NCBI RefSeq assembly: GCF_040364665.1
Contig: NZ_BAABWX010000002.1
Coordinates: forward strand, 186,001-250,000
Direction: 5' to 3'
Source: Cognatishimia sp. WU-CL00825
GTDB taxonomy: Bacteria > Pseudomonadota > Alphaproteobacteria > Rhodobacterales > Rhodobacteraceae
Length of the DNA stretch: 64,000 nucleotides
The notes below the pieces were generated by a model. The model did no database searches. It was not told the DNA's origin and was given only the letters and a program-made list of their open reading frames with translations. Every line of letters begins with the position of its first letter. The stretch's first letter is position 1. The translations under genes and the position numbers were made by a program. Below are positions 26,068 through 35,059 of this stretch, piece by piece.

Positions 26068-26493
26068 ATGAGATTACAAGAGGCCATGATTGGGCTGGTG
26101 TTGGTTTGTGCGGCGGGAAATGCCGCAGCAGAGCAATTTCTACCCTATAAGGACCCTACGCGCGTTCAAAACGGTAAAGGTATTTATCAAGAGTATTGTG
26201 CCGCGTGTCATGGTCGCGATTTGCAGGGGCAGAAGAACTGGCGCGAGCGGGATCATGAGGGACTGTTGCCTGCCCCACCTCATGATGAAAGTGGTCACAC
26301 GTGGCATCATGGGGATCTTTTGCTGTTTCAGATCACAAAATATGGGTCTGCCGCCGTCGTTGGTGGGGATTATCAAAGCAATATGCCTGGATTTGCGTCT
26401 GATTTGACAGACCAGGACATTTTGGACGTGCTGGGTTTTATCAAGAGCACATGGTCGCAACATGCGGTCGACATTCAAAACGCACGAAATTAG
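26068..26493 (+). CDS. Periplasmic c-type cytochrome (class I, monoheme)
   Basis: The 141-residue product has a signal peptide ending near AAAEQ (residues 19-23), the heme-attachment motif CAACH (44-48) and a likely distal ligand Met106 in SNMPGF. Strong AAAGGAGAG ribosome-binding site precedes ATG 26068. The middle is histidine-rich ([14 protein letters not shown]). It should carry electrons in the periplasm; the partner is not evident since it is monocistronic between ispH (divergent) and a terminator. Confidence 0.88.
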   Translation: MRLQEAMIGLVLVCAAGNAAAEQFLPYKDPTRVQNGKGIYQEYCAACHGRDLQGQKNWRERDHEGLLPAPPHDESGHTWHHGDLLLFQITKYGSAAVVGGDYQSNMPGFASDLTDQDILDVLGFIKSTWSQHAVDIQNARN

Positions 26494-26516
26494 TGTTGCT
26501 GGGCCGCAGGCAGAAA

Positions 26517-26546
26517 AAAACCGGAGTACGAGACCCCGGTTGATTT
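26517..26546. terminator. Terminator shared by convergent cytochrome and NYN genes
   Basis: AACCGG (26519-26524) pairs with CCGGTT (26536-26541). A-runs lie before and T-rich bases after, so it can work in both directions between the two convergent stop codons. Confidence 0.7.
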
Positions 26547-27121
26547 TAAGAAACTGGCGTATATTCCATTTCACGTTCTCCGGGCACCGGGTCGCGAGGT
26601 GGTCTACCAATCACGTCTTTAAGTCCCTCTAGCTCGATAAAGTTGTCCGCTTGGCGGCGCAATTCATCAGAGATCATGGGAGGTTGGCTGCGGATGGTTG
26701 ATACAACAGAGACGCGGACGCCCTTTCGTTGCAGGCTGGCTATCAGCGGGCGGAAATCCCCATCGCCCGAAAACAGCACAATGTGGTCAACGTGCGGAGC
26801 AAGCTCCATCGCGTCCACGGCCAGTTCAATATCCATGTTGCCTTTGACTTTGCGGCGGCCTTGACTATCGGTATATTCCTTCGCCGGCTTGGTCACCATG
26901 GTAAAACCATTATAGTGAAGCCAATCAACTAGAGGGCGAATAGGAGAGTATTCGTCATTCTCTAGAAGTGCGGTATAGTAGAATGCGCGCAGCAGTTTGC
27001 CACGTCGCATAAACTCGGTCCGAAGGAGCTTGTAGTCGATGTCAAACCCGAGCGATTTGGCCGCCGCATACAGGTTTGAACCATCAATGAACAGCGCAAG
27101 CCGTTCGTCCTTGTAAAACAT
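26546..27121 (-). CDS. NYN-domain (LabA/DUF88) protein, predicted ribonuclease
   Basis: A 191-residue protein with the PIN-like NYN fold: LALFIDGSNLYAAAKSLGFD (first acidic residue), KVKGNMDIELAVDAMELA (second), and HIVLFSGDGDFRPLIASLQRKG (third and fourth). Together these form the metal-binding acidic pocket of NYN nucleases. LabA-type proteins in cyanobacteria affect clock output; bacterial homologues are predicted RNases of unknown target. ATG 27121 is used, with TTG 27124 directly before it. It is divergent from folK. Confidence 0.9.
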   Translation of the reverse strand: MFYKDERLALFIDGSNLYAAAKSLGFDIDYKLLRTEFMRRGKLLRAFYYTALLENDEYSPIRPLVDWLHYNGFTMVTKPAKEYTDSQGRRKVKGNMDIELAVDAMELAPHVDHIVLFSGDGDFRPLIASLQRKGVRVSVVSTIRSQPPMISDELRRQADNFIELEGLKDVIGRPPRDPVPGEREMEYTPVS

Positions 27122-27219
27122 CAAATGTCCTTCCAGTAAAACGCCGCGCCATAATGTCCGTGAGTGTGAAAATACTGGGCGCGACTAACCTTATAGGCTA
27201 AAGATTTTTTCCACAGCTT

Positions 27220-27238
27220 CAAGGGGCACTCCCCCTTG
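27220..27238. promoter_or_regulatory. Palindrome CAAGGGG-CACTC-CCCCTTG between nyn and folK
   Basis: A perfect 7-bp inverted repeat with a 5-bp spacer lies in the 155-bp divergent region. No T-run follows on either strand. It could be an operator for one or both genes. Confidence 0.35.
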
Positions 27239-27276
27239 TCATCGGTATGATGGGGTATCCTAAGGGATATAATTTA

Positions 27277-27843
27277 ATGAAAAGACAAAAAAAATTCATT
27301 ATCGCCTTTGGTGGCAACGCAAATTCCGACCTGGGGTCTCCAGACGAGACAATTCTTTTCGCGCACAAGGCGTTGGCGGCACGCGGCGCAGTCATCTTAA
27401 AGGAGAGTAGGCTGTTTCGCACCCCCGCTTTTCCCGCGGGGGCGGGGCCGGATTTTGTCAATTCCGCGGCCCTGATTCGGGCGAATCACTCGCCTGACGA
27501 CATGCTGGATTTGTTGCATCAAATTGAGGCCGAATCTGGGCGCGTCCGAGAGGTGCGTTGGGGCGCGCGAACGCTTGATATCGATTTGATTGCGCAGGAT
27601 GAAACCGTTCTGCCAAATGAAGCGCAATATCGCTATTGGCAGAGCCTGGATCTGTCACAACAGCAAGTTGAAACGCCGGGTGAACTGATTCTGCCACATC
27701 CGCGTTTGCAAGATCGCGCTTTTGTGCTGATTCCTCTGTTGGACATCGTTCCAGACTGGGTTCACCCGGTTTCCGGGCTATCTGTGGCTGAAATGGTTGC
27801 AAACTTACCAAAAAGTGAGCGCGAAGAGGTGATTGCCCTGTGA
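27277..27843 (+). CDS. folK: 2-Amino-4-hydroxy-6-hydroxymethyldihydropteridine diphosphokinase
   Basis: The 188-residue protein contains IAFGGNANSDLGSPDETI at the N-terminus, SRLFRTPAFP, DFVNSAALI and the HPPK signature RWGARTLDIDLIA, then LPHPRLQDRAFVLIPL. HPPK transfers diphosphate from ATP to the pterin in folate synthesis. An AAGGG ribosome-binding site precedes ATG 27277. It is followed by rpoZ after a 75-bp gap. Confidence 0.94.
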   Translation: MKRQKKFIIAFGGNANSDLGSPDETILFAHKALAARGAVILKESRLFRTPAFPAGAGPDFVNSAALIRANHSPDDMLDLLHQIEAESGRVREVRWGARTLDIDLIAQDETVLPNEAQYRYWQSLDLSQQQVETPGELILPHPRLQDRAFVLIPLLDIVPDWVHPVSGLSVAEMVANLPKSEREEVIAL

Positions 27844-27918
27844 CTATGTGCTTGTAACTGACGTGATTCCAGCCTAAGTACTCGGTTTCTGATCCCGTCC
27901 TGACAATGGAGTGCCCCG

Positions 27919-28275
27919 ATGGCCCGCGTCACCGTAGAAGATTGCGTCGATAAGGTTCCGAACCGTTTCGAGCTGGTTATGCTTGCAGCGCATCGTGCGC
28001 GTGAAATTTCTGCGGGTTCCGCAATCACGATTGAACGTGACAACGACAAGAACCCCGTTGTTTCTTTGCGCGAGATTGCAGATGAGGCTCAAACCGCGGA
28101 TGAGCTGCGCGAGCGTCTGATCGAAAGCAATCAGAACCAGATCGAAGTTGACGAGCCTGAAGAAGACTCGATGGCATTGTTGATGGGTGCTGAGACCGCT
28201 GACAAACCTTCTGATGATGATATGTCAGAAGAGAAGTTGCTGCGCGCGTTGATGGAAGCTCAAGGCCAGGGCTAA
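27919..28275 (+). CDS. rpoZ: RNA polymerase omega subunit
   Basis: A 118-residue protein beginning [20 protein letters not shown], with the conserved [11 protein letters not shown] core (residues 23-33). The N-terminal 60 residues are the omega fold; an acidic tail ([12 protein letters not shown]...) is typical of alphaproteobacteria. It supports beta-prime assembly and binds ppGpp in other bacteria. The gene directly precedes the ppGpp synthase gene rsh, a common arrangement. Confidence 0.97.
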   Translation: MARVTVEDCVDKVPNRFELVMLAAHRAREISAGSAITIERDNDKNPVVSLREIADEAQTADELRERLIESNQNQIEVDEPEEDSMALLMGAETADKPSDDDMSEEKLLRALMEAQGQG

Positions 28276-28301
28276 GCCCTGGGGGATAGAGAAGGCACTA
28301 C

Positions 28302-30443
28302 ATGATTCCGGCTGACGATCTGGTCGAACTTGTCAGGGCCTATAACCCCAAGACGAATGAAAAACTGATCCGCGAGGCCTATGATTTTGGCCTCGAGATG
28401 CACGAGGGGCAGTACCGCCACTCTGGCGAGGCCTATTTTTCGCATCCCATCGAAGTTGCAGCGATCTTAACAGAGCAACAACTGGACGATGCGACCATCA
28501 TCACCGCCCTATTGCATGATACGATCGAAGACACCAAAGCGTCCTATTCAGAAGTAGCGCGACGGTTTGGCGAAGAGAACGCATTGTTGGTAGACGGTGT
28601 GACCAAGCTGACCAATTTGCAGCTGTCGTCAACTGAAACCAAACAGGCCGAAAACTTCCGCAAATTGTTTATGGCCATGTCCAAAGACCTGCGGGTGATT
28701 TTGGTTAAGCTGGCGGACCGATTGCACAATATGCGCACCATTCGTGCGATGCGGCCGCAAAAGCAAATTCAGAAAGCCCGCGAAACCATGGATATCTATG
28801 CCCCCTTGGCTGGGCGCATGGGCATGCAGTGGATGCGCGAAGAGCTAGAGGATTTGGCGTTTAAGGTGCTGAACCCGGATGGACGTGCATCGATTATTCG
28901 CCGCTTTATCACCTTGCAAAAAGAAACCGGCGACGTGGTGCAACGCATCACCGGCGATATGATTCAGGTGCTAGATAAAACAGGCATTCAGGCTGAGGTG
29001 ATCGGTCGCGCCAAGAAGCCCTATTCGATTTGGCGCAAGATGCAGGCCAAAGATCAGGGCTTTTCGCGACTGTCTGATATCTATGGGTTCCGGATTGTAA
29101 CCGCAGACGAGAATGATTGTTACCGGGTTCTTGGGGCCATTCATCAACGTTGGCGCGCTGTGCCGGGGCGGTTCAAAGACTATATCAGTCAGCCAAAATC
29201 AAACGGATACCGCTCTATTCATACAACGGTTTCCGGGCGTGACGGACGACGTGTCGAGGTTCAGATCCGAACACGGCAAATGCACGATGTGGCGGAAACC
29301 GGGGTGGCAGCGCATTGGTCTTACCGCGATGGGGTGCGGGGCGAGAACCCCTTTGCTGTAGATCCGGCGCGCTGGATCAGATCGCTGACCGAACAATTTG
29401 ACACCGAGGAAGATCACGCCGACTTCCTTGAAGCGGTTAAGCTGGAGATGTATCAGGACCAAGTGTTCTGCTTTTCGCCCAAGGGTGATGTGGTTAAACT
29501 GCCGCGCGGGGCCACGCCAATCGACTTTGCCTATGCGATTCATACACGGATCGGCAACGCCTGTGTTGGTGCCAAGATCGACCATATTCGGGTGCCTTTG
29601 TGGACGCGGATCAAAAATGGTCAGTCCGTAGAGATTATCACGGCGGTTGGGCAGATGCCGCAAGCGACGTGGCTGGACATTGCGACAACCGGCAAAGCCA
29701 AATCTGCCATTCGCCGCGCCCTGCGGGAACTCGATCACGAGCGCTTTGCCAAGCTAGGGTTTGAGCTGGCGCGGGCGGCTTTTGAGCACGTGGGTAAAAA
29801 GCCCACGGAAAAAATTCTGGATATGGCGGCGAAACAGATGCGGTTGGAAGACCGCGAGACGCTTTTGGCGCGGCTGGGCAGTGCGGAAATCAATGCCCAT
29901 GAAGTTGTGCAGGCGGTTTTTCCTGAATTGGCCCCGGACGACAGCGACGAGGTGGCCGCCGAAGCTGCGGTGATTGGATTGTCTTCGGATCAAAGGTTTG
30001 ATCGCGCACCATGCTGTGAACCCTTGCCCGGCGAGCGCATTGTTGGCATCAGCCACAGAGGCCACGGTGTGGTTGTTCATGCAATCGATTGTGACAACCT
30101 GACCAATTACGAAGATCAACCCAATCGCTGGTTGGATTTGCATTGGCAGGTGGGCCGGCACAAGCCGGTTTATGGAACCACATTGGATCTGACTATTGGT
30201 AATGATGCCGGTGTGTTGGGCCGGATCTGTACGCTGATTGGTGAAAACCAAGCCAATATTTCTAACCTTGAGTTCACCGATCGAAAGCCCGACTTTTATC
30301 GCCTAAAGTTGCATGTGGAATTGCGCAACACCGAGCATTTACACTCGCTTATGCTGGCTTTGCAGGCCGAAAGCGAAGTGGCTGCTATTGAACGTTTCCG
30401 GGATCCTAGCCTTGGCAGATTGCCATATGCGGCCAAGGAATAG
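28302..30443 (+). CDS. rsh: Bifunctional (p)ppGpp synthase/hydrolase (RelA/SpoT homologue)
   Basis: A 713-residue protein. The hydrolase HD domain has His48 (FSHPIEV) and HDTIED (72-77). The synthase domain has SRLSDIYGFRIV and NGYRSIHTTV. TGS (about 390-450, VFCFSPKGDVVKLPRGATPIDFAY) and C-terminal ACT (about 635-710) domains follow. Both catalytic sites look intact, so it should make and break the alarmone. It is 26 bp downstream of rpoZ and begins an operon with the DUF2062 gene. Confidence 0.96.
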   Translation: MIPADDLVELVRAYNPKTNEKLIREAYDFGLEMHEGQYRHSGEAYFSHPIEVAAILTEQQLDDATIITALLHDTIEDTKASYSEVARRFGEENALLVDGVTKLTNLQLSSTETKQAENFRKLFMAMSKDLRVILVKLADRLHNMRTIRAMRPQKQIQKARETMDIYAPLAGRMGMQWMREELEDLAFKVLNPDGRASIIRRFITLQKETGDVVQRITGDMIQVLDKTGIQAEVIGRAKKPYSIWRKMQAKDQGFSRLSDIYGFRIVTADENDCYRVLGAIHQRWRAVPGRFKDYISQPKSNGYRSIHTTVSGRDGRRVEVQIRTRQMHDVAETGVAAHWSYRDGVRGENPFAVDPARWIRSLTEQFDTEEDHADFLEAVKLEMYQDQVFCFSPKGDVVKLPRGATPIDFAYAIHTRIGNACVGAKIDHIRVPLWTRIKNGQSVEIITAVGQMPQATWLDIATTGKAKSAIRRALRELDHERFAKLGFELARAAFEHVGKKPTEKILDMAAKQMRLEDRETLLARLGSAEINAHEVVQAVFPELAPDDSDEVAAEAAVIGLSSDQRFDRAPCCEPLPGERIVGISHRGHGVVVHAIDCDNLTNYEDQPNRWLDLHWQVGRHKPVYGTTLDLTIGNDAGVLGRICTLIGENQANISNLEFTDRKPDFYRLKLHVELRNTEHLHSLMLALQAESEVAAIERFRDPSLGRLPYAAKE

Positions 30444-30454
30444 GGGACGCTTTC

Positions 30455-31132
30455 GTGGTATTTAAGCGCCGGGACAGACGACCTATCCTACAGATTGTAT
30501 TGGATTTCTTCTGGCCACGCGGCGGTTGGGGGCGGGCGTTTCATTACGTGAGACATCGGTTGCGGCGGTTGCCGGGTTCGCCAGAACGTATTGCACGCGG
30601 CATTTGGGCTGGGGTGTTTGCGACCTTTACCCCGTTTTATGGCATGCATTTTGTGATAGCCGCATTGGTGGCGCGTGCGGTGCAGGGTAATTTGCTGGCG
30701 GCCTTATTGGGCACCTTTTTTGGCAACCCGCTGACTTATCTGCCCGTCGGTATTATCTCTTTGAAAACAGGTCATTTTTTGCTGGGTACAACCTTTGAAG
30801 AAGGGGAAAAAAGCACTCTGGTCAGCAAGTTTGCTGGGGCGGGGTTGGATTTTTTTCACAACATCATGGCGCTGTTCACCGATGCAGAGATGGATTGGCA
30901 TGGGCTTTCAATCTTTTGGGACGAGGTCTTTTACCCCTATTTGATTGGTGGAATTTTGCCCGGCATTGCCGCCGCGACAGTGGCCTATTACCTGACTGTG
31001 CCGGTTATTCGGGTGTATCAAAAACGCCGCGCCAAGAAAATTCAGGCGAAATTTGAAGCACTTAAGGAGAAGGCCCGCTTGGCGAGCGCGCAGGTTGCTG
31101 AGACGTTTGAGAGTCATTCTGACGAACCCTAA
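30455..31132 (+). CDS. DUF2062-domain membrane protein
   Basis: A 225-residue protein with the DUF2062 pattern: a basic N-terminus, then SPERIARGIWAGVFATFTPF and HFVIAALVARAVQGNLLAAL, GTFFGNPLTYLP, and two further membrane segments before a charged C-terminus. The function of the family is not established. It starts with GTG 30455, 11 bp after rsh, so it is probably translated from the same transcript. Confidence 0.85.
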   Translation: MVFKRRDRRPILQIVLDFFWPRGGWGRAFHYVRHRLRRLPGSPERIARGIWAGVFATFTPFYGMHFVIAALVARAVQGNLLAALLGTFFGNPLTYLPVGIISLKTGHFLLGTTFEEGEKSTLVSKFAGAGLDFFHNIMALFTDAEMDWHGLSIFWDEVFYPYLIGGILPGIAAATVAYYLTVPVIRVYQKRRAKKIQAKFEALKEKARLASAQVAETFESHSDEP

Positions 31133-31140
31133 AAAAATCG

Positions 31141-31157
31141 GTTTCAGTTTTTGAAAC
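31141..31157. promoter_or_regulatory. Palindrome GTTTCA-N5-TGAAAC upstream of pdxJ
   Basis: A perfect 6-bp inverted repeat with a 5-bp spacer, 43 bp before the pdxJ start codon. The same pattern recurs downstream of pdxJ at 31963-31979. It may also form the weak hairpin at the end of the DUF2062 transcript. Confidence 0.5.
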
Positions 31158-31199
31158 AACCCCGTAGTTTCAGGCGAAATCTTATGTCGGGAGCCTGTA

Positions 31200-31937
31200 A
31201 TGCTGCGTTTGGGTGTGAATATTGATCATGTTGCCACGGTGCGGAATGCCAGAGGTGGGGCCTATCCTGATCCGGCGCGTGCAGGCGCGCTGGCGCAGGC
31301 CTGTGGTGCGGATGGCATCACTGCCCATCTGCGCGAAGATCGCCGGCACATCATGGATAGCGATATAGATAAGTTGATGGAAACATTGACTATTCCTTTG
31401 AATTTCGAAATGGCAGCAACCGATGAAATGCAGGCAATTGCCCTGCGTCATAAACCGCATGCTGTCTGTATTGTGCCGGAAAAACGCGAGGAAAAGACCA
31501 CCGAGGGTGGGTTAGAAGTCGCGCGCGAGGAAAACAAACTGGCGCATTTTATCGCGCCTCTGCGCGATGCGGGGTGTCGGGTTTCGATCTTTATTGCGGC
31601 AGACAGGCCGCAGATCGAAGCCGCGCATCGGATTGGGGCCGAGGTGATTGAACTGCACACCGGGGCCTATTGTGACTTTCATGCGGAGGGAAAATTTGAT
31701 GAGCGAGATCAAGAGGTTGCCAGACTGACAGAGATGGCGACATTTGCGCATTCTCTGGGCTTAGAGGTGCATGCTGGTCATGGTTTGACCTATGACACCG
31801 TGCAGCCGATTGCCGCCATTCCCGAGATCAAAGAGCTGAATATCGGTCATTTTCTGATGGGCGAAGCGATGTTTGTGGGCATGGAAAACGCCATCAAAGA
31901 AATGCGCCGCTTGATGGATGCAGCGCGCAGCGTTTAG
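31200..31937 (+). CDS. pdxJ: Pyridoxine 5'-phosphate synthase
   Basis: A 245-residue TIM barrel beginning [19 protein letters not shown], with [40 protein letters not shown], and the C-terminal [11 protein letters not shown] and [16 protein letters not shown]. These are unmistakable PdxJ signatures. It condenses 1-deoxyxylulose 5-phosphate with the aminoacetone phosphate unit to form PNP in vitamin B6 synthesis. The gene is flanked by matching palindromes, which suggests control by one regulator. Confidence 0.97.
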   Translation: MLRLGVNIDHVATVRNARGGAYPDPARAGALAQACGADGITAHLREDRRHIMDSDIDKLMETLTIPLNFEMAATDEMQAIALRHKPHAVCIVPEKREEKTTEGGLEVAREENKLAHFIAPLRDAGCRVSIFIAADRPQIEAAHRIGAEVIELHTGAYCDFHAEGKFDERDQEVARLTEMATFAHSLGLEVHAGHGLTYDTVQPIAAIPEIKELNIGHFLMGEAMFVGMENAIKEMRRLMDAARSV

Positions 31938-31945
31938 ATTTGTTT

Positions 31946-31957
31946 AATTGTACAATT
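31946..31957. promoter_or_regulatory. Palindrome AATTGTACAATT upstream of lysE
   Basis: A perfect 12-bp palindrome lies 9 bp after the pdxJ stop and just before the next dyad. The TTGTACAA core resembles sites of several dimeric regulators, without identifying one. Confidence 0.35.
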
Positions 31958-31958
31958 T

Positions 31959-31983
31959 GTACGTTTCAGGCGTTGAAACGTAC
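31959..31983. promoter_or_regulatory. Dyad GTACGTTTCA-N5-TGAAACGTAC upstream of lysE
   Basis: A perfect 10-bp inverted repeat. It contains GTTTCA-N5-TGAAAC (31963-31979), the same core as the site before pdxJ. No T-run follows, so it is probably an operator or a structured leader rather than the pdxJ terminator. Confidence 0.55.
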
Positions 31984-32018
31984 GATTCGCTGCGGCACCG
32001 CATAAGGTGATGGGAAAC

Positions 32019-32639
32019 ATGATGTTGGGTCCGGAAATTCTGTTGGTGGTTTTGGCCTGGGGCATCGCCGGAGGCACGCCTGGTCCAGCGACCTTGGCGA
32101 TATCTGGCACCGCGATGGGGGCCGGACGTACGGCAGGGGTTGCGATTGCCTTGGGCATTGTTGCGGGATCGGCCAGTTGGGGTATCGCCGCGGCTTTGGG
32201 CATGGGAGCTGTGATGCTGGCCAATGCCTGGATGTTTGAGGTGGTCCGCTATGCGGGAGCAGGCTATTTGTTGTTCCTGGCAATAAAGTCGCTGAAATCT
32301 GCGCTTCGGCCAAAGGCCTTAACCATCAAACCTCAGTCAAACGAACGGTTGTTCGTCAAAGGCTATCTGATTCACATCACAAATCCAAAGGCGATTTTGG
32401 CCTGGGGGTCGATCTATGCAATTGCATTGCCCAAAGGGGCGGGCATGGCAGAGATTTGGCAATTGTTCGCCATGCTGATCACCATGTCGACATTTGTGTT
32501 TGTGGGCTATGGGATCCTGTTTGCCCTGCCTTCGGTTTCACGGCGCTATATTGCAATGAAACGTTGGTTTGATGGCATGTTCGCGGCTTTGTTTGGGGCG
32601 GCGAGTTTAAAAATTCTGACGGCGCGATTGGAGATGTAA
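32019..32639 (+). CDS. LysE-family translocator
   Basis: The 206-residue membrane protein (MLGPEILLVVLAWGIAGGTP GPATLAISGT region) has six hydrophobic segments, NPKAILAWGSIYAI and a C-terminal helix typical of LysE/RhtB exporters. ATG 32019 is chosen since AAGGTGA lies about 8 bases upstream; GTG 32007 and ATG 32010 also fit the frame. It overlaps the next gene by 1 bp. Two palindromes lie just upstream. Confidence 0.85.
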   Translation: MMLGPEILLVVLAWGIAGGTPGPATLAISGTAMGAGRTAGVAIALGIVAGSASWGIAAALGMGAVMLANAWMFEVVRYAGAGYLLFLAIKSLKSALRPKALTIKPQSNERLFVKGYLIHITNPKAILAWGSIYAIALPKGAGMAEIWQLFAMLITMSTFVFVGYGILFALPSVSRRYIAMKRWFDGMFAALFGAASLKILTARLEM

Positions 32640-33079
32640 TGCGGTGGACACTGGGTGCAGTTCTGTCGGTCGTGATGTCTCCGGTTTGGGCACAAGAGGT
32701 TGTGGACTGTGACTGGCATGCACGGGCGGATGCCATCGTGGAGCCTTGGGAGGTCAATACCCGCAGATTTGCAGGTGGAGATGTGCGCTTGGCGTTGCTT
32801 GATACCATCGAACCTGCGGCTGGGGCGTTTCATATATTGGTTTTGTCACCGCCTTACGACGAGCTGGGCGGCCGCCAGTGCAAAACGATAGGCGTATCAG
32901 CTGGGGTTGGGTTTTCTGGAGCGGGATTTGAAACGTTGACTGCTAGGTATGACCCAGCGGTTGGTTTGAGCTTTGCGATGGAGGTTACAACCTATGACCC
33001 GGAATATGAATTTCTATCAGGCACATTGATTATTACCTTAAACCAAGCGACCGGGGCGATTGAGGCGATGTTAGAATGA
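32639..33079 (+). CDS. Hypothetical exported protein
   Basis: A 146-residue product with a signal peptide ([20 protein letters not shown]) and a mature part of mixed beta character ([54 protein letters not shown]). Two cysteines could form a disulfide. I do not recognise the family. It overlaps the lysE stop (TAATG) and the acpS start (ATGA), so it belongs to a tightly packed operon. Confidence 0.7.
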   Translation: MRWTLGAVLSVVMSPVWAQEVVDCDWHARADAIVEPWEVNTRRFAGGDVRLALLDTIEPAAGAFHILVLSPPYDELGGRQCKTIGVSAGVGFSGAGFETLTARYDPAVGLSFAMEVTTYDPEYEFLSGTLIITLNQATGAIEAMLE

Positions 33080-33498
33080 TTTTGGGCATCGGATCTGATC
33101 TGGCAAATATCGAGCGCATTCAGGGCACGTTGGATCGGTTTGGCGACCGGTTCAAGACGCGCGTGTTCACCGAAATCGAACAGCGCAAAGCGGAAAATCG
33201 TAAGGATGTTGCGGGCACCTATGCCAAACGTTGGGCCGCCAAAGAGGCGTGTTCCAAAGCTCTGGGTACTGGGCTTGCGATGGGCATCAGCTGGAAAGAC
33301 ATGGCGGTGACCAATCTGCGTACGGGTCAGCCGGTGATGCAGGTCACAGGCTGGGCCAAAGACCGGTTGGACGCGATGACGCCTGCAGGCCATTGCGCGA
33401 TCATTCATGTGACACTGACAGATGATCATCCATGGGCGCAGGCCTTTGTGGTGATCGAGGCCACGCCGATCGTCGACACAAGCGCGGGTTCGGCTTGA
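33076..33498 (+). CDS. acpS: Holo-[acyl-carrier-protein] synthase
   Basis: A 140-residue phosphopantetheinyl transferase: [15 protein letters not shown] with the metal-binding Asp8, then [10 protein letters not shown] and [17 protein letters not shown] with the second acidic residue. AcpS moves phosphopantetheine from CoA to ACP. It overlaps the upstream gene by 4 bp and precedes lepB by 53 bp. Confidence 0.95.
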   Translation: MILGIGSDLANIERIQGTLDRFGDRFKTRVFTEIEQRKAENRKDVAGTYAKRWAAKEACSKALGTGLAMGISWKDMAVTNLRTGQPVMQVTGWAKDRLDAMTPAGHCAIIHVTLTDDHPWAQAFVVIEATPIVDTSAGSA

Positions 33499-33551
33499 CA
33501 CCAGGCCTAAGCCTGCGCATGTAACCCCCATCCCAAACCGGAGAGATACCA

Positions 33552-34379
33552 ATGGCGTCCGAAGCCAAGAAAAAAGACAACGGCATTGTTGAGACCGTAA
33601 AAACAGTTGTTTATGCCTTGTTGATTGCTGGGATATTCCGCACGTTTTTTTTCCAACCGTTTTGGATCCCGTCAGGGTCGATGAAAGACACACTTTTGAT
33701 TGGTGACTTTCTGTTTGTGAACAAAATGGCCTATGGGTTTTCCTATGCGTCTTGTCCCTCGATCCGCCCCCTGGGCATTGATGCGGGTAAGCTCTGTGGC
33801 GTGCTGGATGGTGATAACACCCGAATTTGGGGCGGCGAACCCAAGCAGGGGGATGTTGTTGTATTCCGTCATCCGGTGACCGGCGATGATTTCATCAAAC
33901 GCTTGGTGGGTCTGCCGGGCGATACTGTGCAAATGAAGAATGGTGTGCTGCATTTGAATGGCACAGCAGTAAAACTGGAACACGGCGGCTTGTTTGAAGA
34001 GATTTCTGCACCTCAGGGTCCTGCGGGCAACTTGCCACGTTGTGAAAACGGGCCGGTCGGCAATGGTGGAAAATGTGTCAAAACGCGTTTGATCGAGACA
34101 TTGCCAAACGGTGTGAAACATTCGATCCTGAACATTGAAAACGGCTATGTCGACAATACCGGCGTGTTCACGGTGCCAAGCGGGCATTACTTCTTTATGG
34201 GGGATAACCGCGATAACTCGACTGACAGCCGCGTGGCCCAGCAAAACCGGGGCGTTGGCTTTGTGCCTTATGAAAACCTGATTGGTCGGGCGGACCGCAT
34301 AATGTTTTCTTCGGCAGGCCGGTCAATGTTTGCCTTTTGGACCTGGCGCAGTGATCGCTTCTTTAAGGGGATCGAGTGA
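33552..34379 (+). CDS. lepB: Signal peptidase I
   Basis: A 275-residue membrane peptidase: one N-terminal transmembrane helix ([16 protein letters not shown]), the catalytic serine Ser43 in [16 protein letters not shown], the catalytic lysine in [14 protein letters not shown] and the [17 protein letters not shown] box. It removes signal peptides from exported proteins. The stop overlaps the rnc start by 4 bp. Confidence 0.96.
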   Translation: MASEAKKKDNGIVETVKTVVYALLIAGIFRTFFFQPFWIPSGSMKDTLLIGDFLFVNKMAYGFSYASCPSIRPLGIDAGKLCGVLDGDNTRIWGGEPKQGDVVVFRHPVTGDDFIKRLVGLPGDTVQMKNGVLHLNGTAVKLEHGGLFEEISAPQGPAGNLPRCENGPVGNGGKCVKTRLIETLPNGVKHSILNIENGYVDNTGVFTVPSGHYFFMGDNRDNSTDSRVAQQNRGVGFVPYENLIGRADRIMFSSAGRSMFAFWTWRSDRFFKGIE

Positions 34380-35059
34380 AACTTTCTGCTGAGCTCAAAG
34401 CATTAGAACAGCGGCTGGGGCATCAATTTGGTGCCCCTGAACTGTTGGTGCGCGCTGTTACCCATTCATCGATGTCTTCGGCGACGCGGTCCGATAACCA
34501 ACGGTTGGAGTTTTTGGGCGACCGAGTGCTTGGGCTGGTTATGGCAGAGGCCATTTTGGACCATGATAAGGTTGCAACCGAAGGCCAGTTGGCACCGCGC
34601 TTTAATGCGCTGGTGCGCAAAGAGGCCTGTGCGGATGTGGCGCGCGACATCGATTTGGGGGCGGCGCTGAAACTGGGCCGCTCGGAAATGCTGTCAGGTG
34701 GGCGCCGCAAGCAGGCCTTGCTGGGCGACGCCATGGAAGCGGTGATTGCCGCAGTCTATCGCGATGCCGGCTTTGACGTGGCCCGCGACCTGATTTTGCG
34801 GCTTTGGGGCAAGCGCGTCACCACGGTTGAAGACGATGCGCGCGACCCCAAAACATCCTTACAGGAATGGGCGCAGGCCCGGGGCTTTCAGCCGCCTAAA
34901 TATGAGCTGGTGAAACGCAGCGGGCCAGATCACGCCCCTGTCTTTACCATTGCAGCTCGCCTGGAAAATGGTGAAGCTGAAGAAGCGACCGCAGGAAGCA
35001 AACGGCAGGCGGAACAAGCCGCGGCCAAAACCCTGCTGACCAGATTGGAGAGCGCATGA
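34376..35059 (+). CDS. rnc: Ribonuclease III
   Basis: The 227-residue enzyme has the RNase III signature [18 protein letters not shown] with the catalytic acids, [14 protein letters not shown], and a C-terminal double-stranded-RNA-binding domain ([14 protein letters not shown] to the end). It matures rRNA and cleaves double-stranded RNA. Start is GTG 34376, overlapping the lepB stop; its own stop overlaps era by 4 bp. Lep-rnc-era coupling is widespread. Confidence 0.97.
   Translation: MKLSAELKALEQRLGHQFGAPELLVRAVTHSSMSSATRSDNQRLEFLGDRVLGLVMAEAILDHDKVATEGQLAPRFNALVRKEACADVARDIDLGAALKLGRSEMLSGGRRKQALLGDAMEAVIAAVYRDAGFDVARDLILRLWGKRVTTVEDDARDPKTSLQEWAQARGFQPPKYELVKRSGPDHAPVFTIAARLENGEAEEATAGSKRQAEQAAAKTLLTRLESA

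Noticed and set aside
27268..27273. Perfect TATAAT just before folK
   Set aside because: It lies only 4 bp before the start codon and has no -35 at proper distance, so a role as -10 would require a leaderless start inside the gene.
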